From Candidatus Altarchaeota archaeon (GTDB lineage Archaea > Altiarchaeota > Altiarchaeia > IMC4 > SCGC-AAA252-I15): 6,821 nt of DNA. Within the stretch, counting starts at the first letter, position 1. Each line of letters starts with the position of its first letter. The DNA is taken from positions 1 to 6,821 of the forward strand of contig JAHIYG010000214.1 of assembly GCA_018815265.1 (NCBI GenBank), given 5' to 3'. The translations under genes and the position numbers were made by a program. Positions 5,911-6,821 of this stretch are shown here, piece by piece. The notes below the pieces were generated by a model. It was not told where the DNA came from. It made no database searches and saw only the letters and a program-made list of their open reading frames with translations.

Positions 5911-6819
5911 TTATGCAAGACTTACGAGTTTAACCCAGAAATAAAGGTCTTTTCCCGCCAGAGGATGGTTAAAGTCCAATGTTATGGATTCATCATCCAC
6001 ATCTACGATTTCGGCAGAACCATCAAGGGTAAGTACCTTCTGGCCTTTTTTAACATCCTTTAGTTCCACCACGATAGAGTCACCTTCAGCATATAAGTCG
6101 GCTTTGCCGAACACAGTATCAATAGTCGCGCCCTCTGAGGGTATGTATATGAATACAACAGCGTCGTCTGTCACTTCAAGGACTTTCAATGACATGTTAA
6201 TGCTGAAATCTTCGTTTTCAGGCAGTTGAAATACAAGGCCAACATATGGTTTTTCCCCTATTTCATCGATAAACCTCTGCATGCTGACATTTTGAACTAT
6301 AGGACTTCTCTGTTTTTTCTCCACCTTCTGGATTAATTGGTCTAACCGCCCCCCATATGCTTGAGCAGAATCAACCTTGAAGTCTTTCTCATCGCCAGTT
6401 TTCAAGCCCAAAATTGCCTTTTCAAAACCAGGGATTAAGCCTCCTGCACCGAGTGTGAAAGTCAAAGGCTGGTAAGGACGAACTGGATTGTATAGATCAT
6501 TTTCTTCAGCCACAGACTTTATGGATGTGTCAAATACAGTCCCATTCTCAAAACGGCCTATGTAGTCAAGGGAAACTATGTCCCCTGCTTGAGCTGGACC
6601 ATCTGAGGAGATTAACAAAGTAGTCGGCGTAGGTTGGGATGCCTGAACAGTTGGTTTTTGAGACATAATGTTGTATGCCGCAGCAGCAAATACTAGAATG
6701 GCTAGAAACACAATAACATAGCTCATCTTAGACAGACTGCATGAACTGGGTTTGTCATCGCATGACGTAGAGATGATTTCAGGTTTGGGTGTTTCAGTAG
6801 TTGCTTCTTTCTTTGCCAT
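5911..6819 (-). CDS. Membrane-anchored FKBP-type (SlyD-like) peptidyl-prolyl cis-trans isomerase with an extended flap insert
   Basis: A 302-residue protein that should catalyse proline cis-trans isomerisation and assist folding (EC 5.2.1.8). Residues 1-31 are a polar, lysine-bearing N terminus; 33-50 form one hydrophobic helix; 51-70 are a Ser/Thr/Pro-rich linker. This suggests a signal anchor with the catalytic part outside the cytoplasmic membrane. FKBP core: Y86 in 'LDYIGRF', 'VFDTS' at 95-99, 'LGAGGLIPGFE' at 123-133 (F132 at the position of the active-site Trp of FKBP12) and 'AYG' at 154-156. The core closes with the SlyD-type 'DFNHPLAGK' at 282-290 and ends at 302, with no extra C-terminal domain. 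Between 157 and 281 lies about 125 residues, much longer than the roughly 45-residue insert-in-flap of SlyD; it seems to contain two related units. The ATG at 6819 is two bases from the window end, so promoter and a possible longer N terminus cannot be judged. It converges on polB. Confidence 0.92.
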   Translation of the reverse strand: MAKKEATTETPKPEIISTSCDDKPSSCSLSKMSYVIVFLAILVFAAAAYNIMSQKPTVQASQPTPTTLLISSDGPAQAGDIVSLDYIGRFENGTVFDTSIKSVAEENDLYNPVRPYQPLTFTLGAGGLIPGFEKAILGLKTGDEKDFKVDSAQAYGGRLDQLIQKVEKKQRSPIVQNVSMQRFIDEIGEKPYVGLVFQLPENEDFSINMSLKVLEVTDDAVVFIYIPSEGATIDTVFGKADLYAEGDSIVVELKDVKKGQKVLTLDGSAEIVDVDDESITLDFNHPLAGKDLYFWVKLVSLA

Positions 6820-6821
6820 TG

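Noticed and set aside
1..6821. tRNA, rRNA, CRISPR repeats, insertion sequences or long direct repeats.
   Set aside because: No cloverleaf-like region, evenly spaced repeat, terminal inverted repeat or transposase motif was seen; almost all sequence is accounted for by the six genes and short gaps.

Overview
The window is archaeal chromosomal DNA, densely packed with six protein-coding genes and no RNA genes, mobile elements or CRISPR repeats that I can see. The archaeal assignment rests on four points: a family B replicative DNA polymerase with all motifs and spacing of the euryarchaeal PolB type, a KaiC-fold ATPase, a tandem pair of TadC/ArlJ-like pilus platform proteins, and archaeal-style TATA boxes in front of genes with short or absent 5' leaders. 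Codon use favours ATA (Ile) and AGA/AGG (Arg), and base composition looks moderately AT-rich. Lineage cannot be fixed from sequence alone; a euryarchaeal or Altiarchaeota-like organism would fit. The presence of dapF implies lysine synthesis through diaminopimelate.

Layout. (1) 21-1866, plus strand: two consecutive T2SF-domain membrane proteins that abut at their junction, very likely the distal end of a type IV pilus-like or Tad-like assembly operon whose ATPase gene would lie upstream of the window. (2) 1916-2623, plus strand: a single-domain KaiC-family ATPase with its own apparent TATA box and probably a leaderless or nearly leaderless mRNA. (3) 2613-3491, minus strand: diaminopimelate epimerase, overlapping the KaiC gene tail to tail by 11 bp. 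(4) 3492-3542: a 51-bp divergent control region with two well placed TATA-like boxes, one per direction. (5) 3543-5858, plus strand: DNA polymerase B, intein-free, with intact exonuclease and polymerase sites and a C-terminal PIP-like motif. (6) 5859-5910: a short convergent intergenic region with a hairpin and oligo-T tracts on both strands. (7) 5911-6819, minus strand: a membrane-anchored SlyD-like FKBP peptidyl-prolyl isomerase with an unusually long flap insert; its upstream end lies at the window edge.

How the genes work together. The platform proteins are one functional group, secretion/assembly of pilin-like fibres, and the adjacent KaiC-like ATPase might serve it by analogy with ArlH of the archaellum, although its own promoter and intact catalytic glutamates leave that open. 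DapF, PolB and the FKBP are separate housekeeping functions, each apparently with its own promoter or terminator. I found no clear undescribed system. The items most worth a second look are the KaiC-platform neighbourhood, the duplicated-looking insert of the FKBP, and the compact interleaved dapF/polB promoters.
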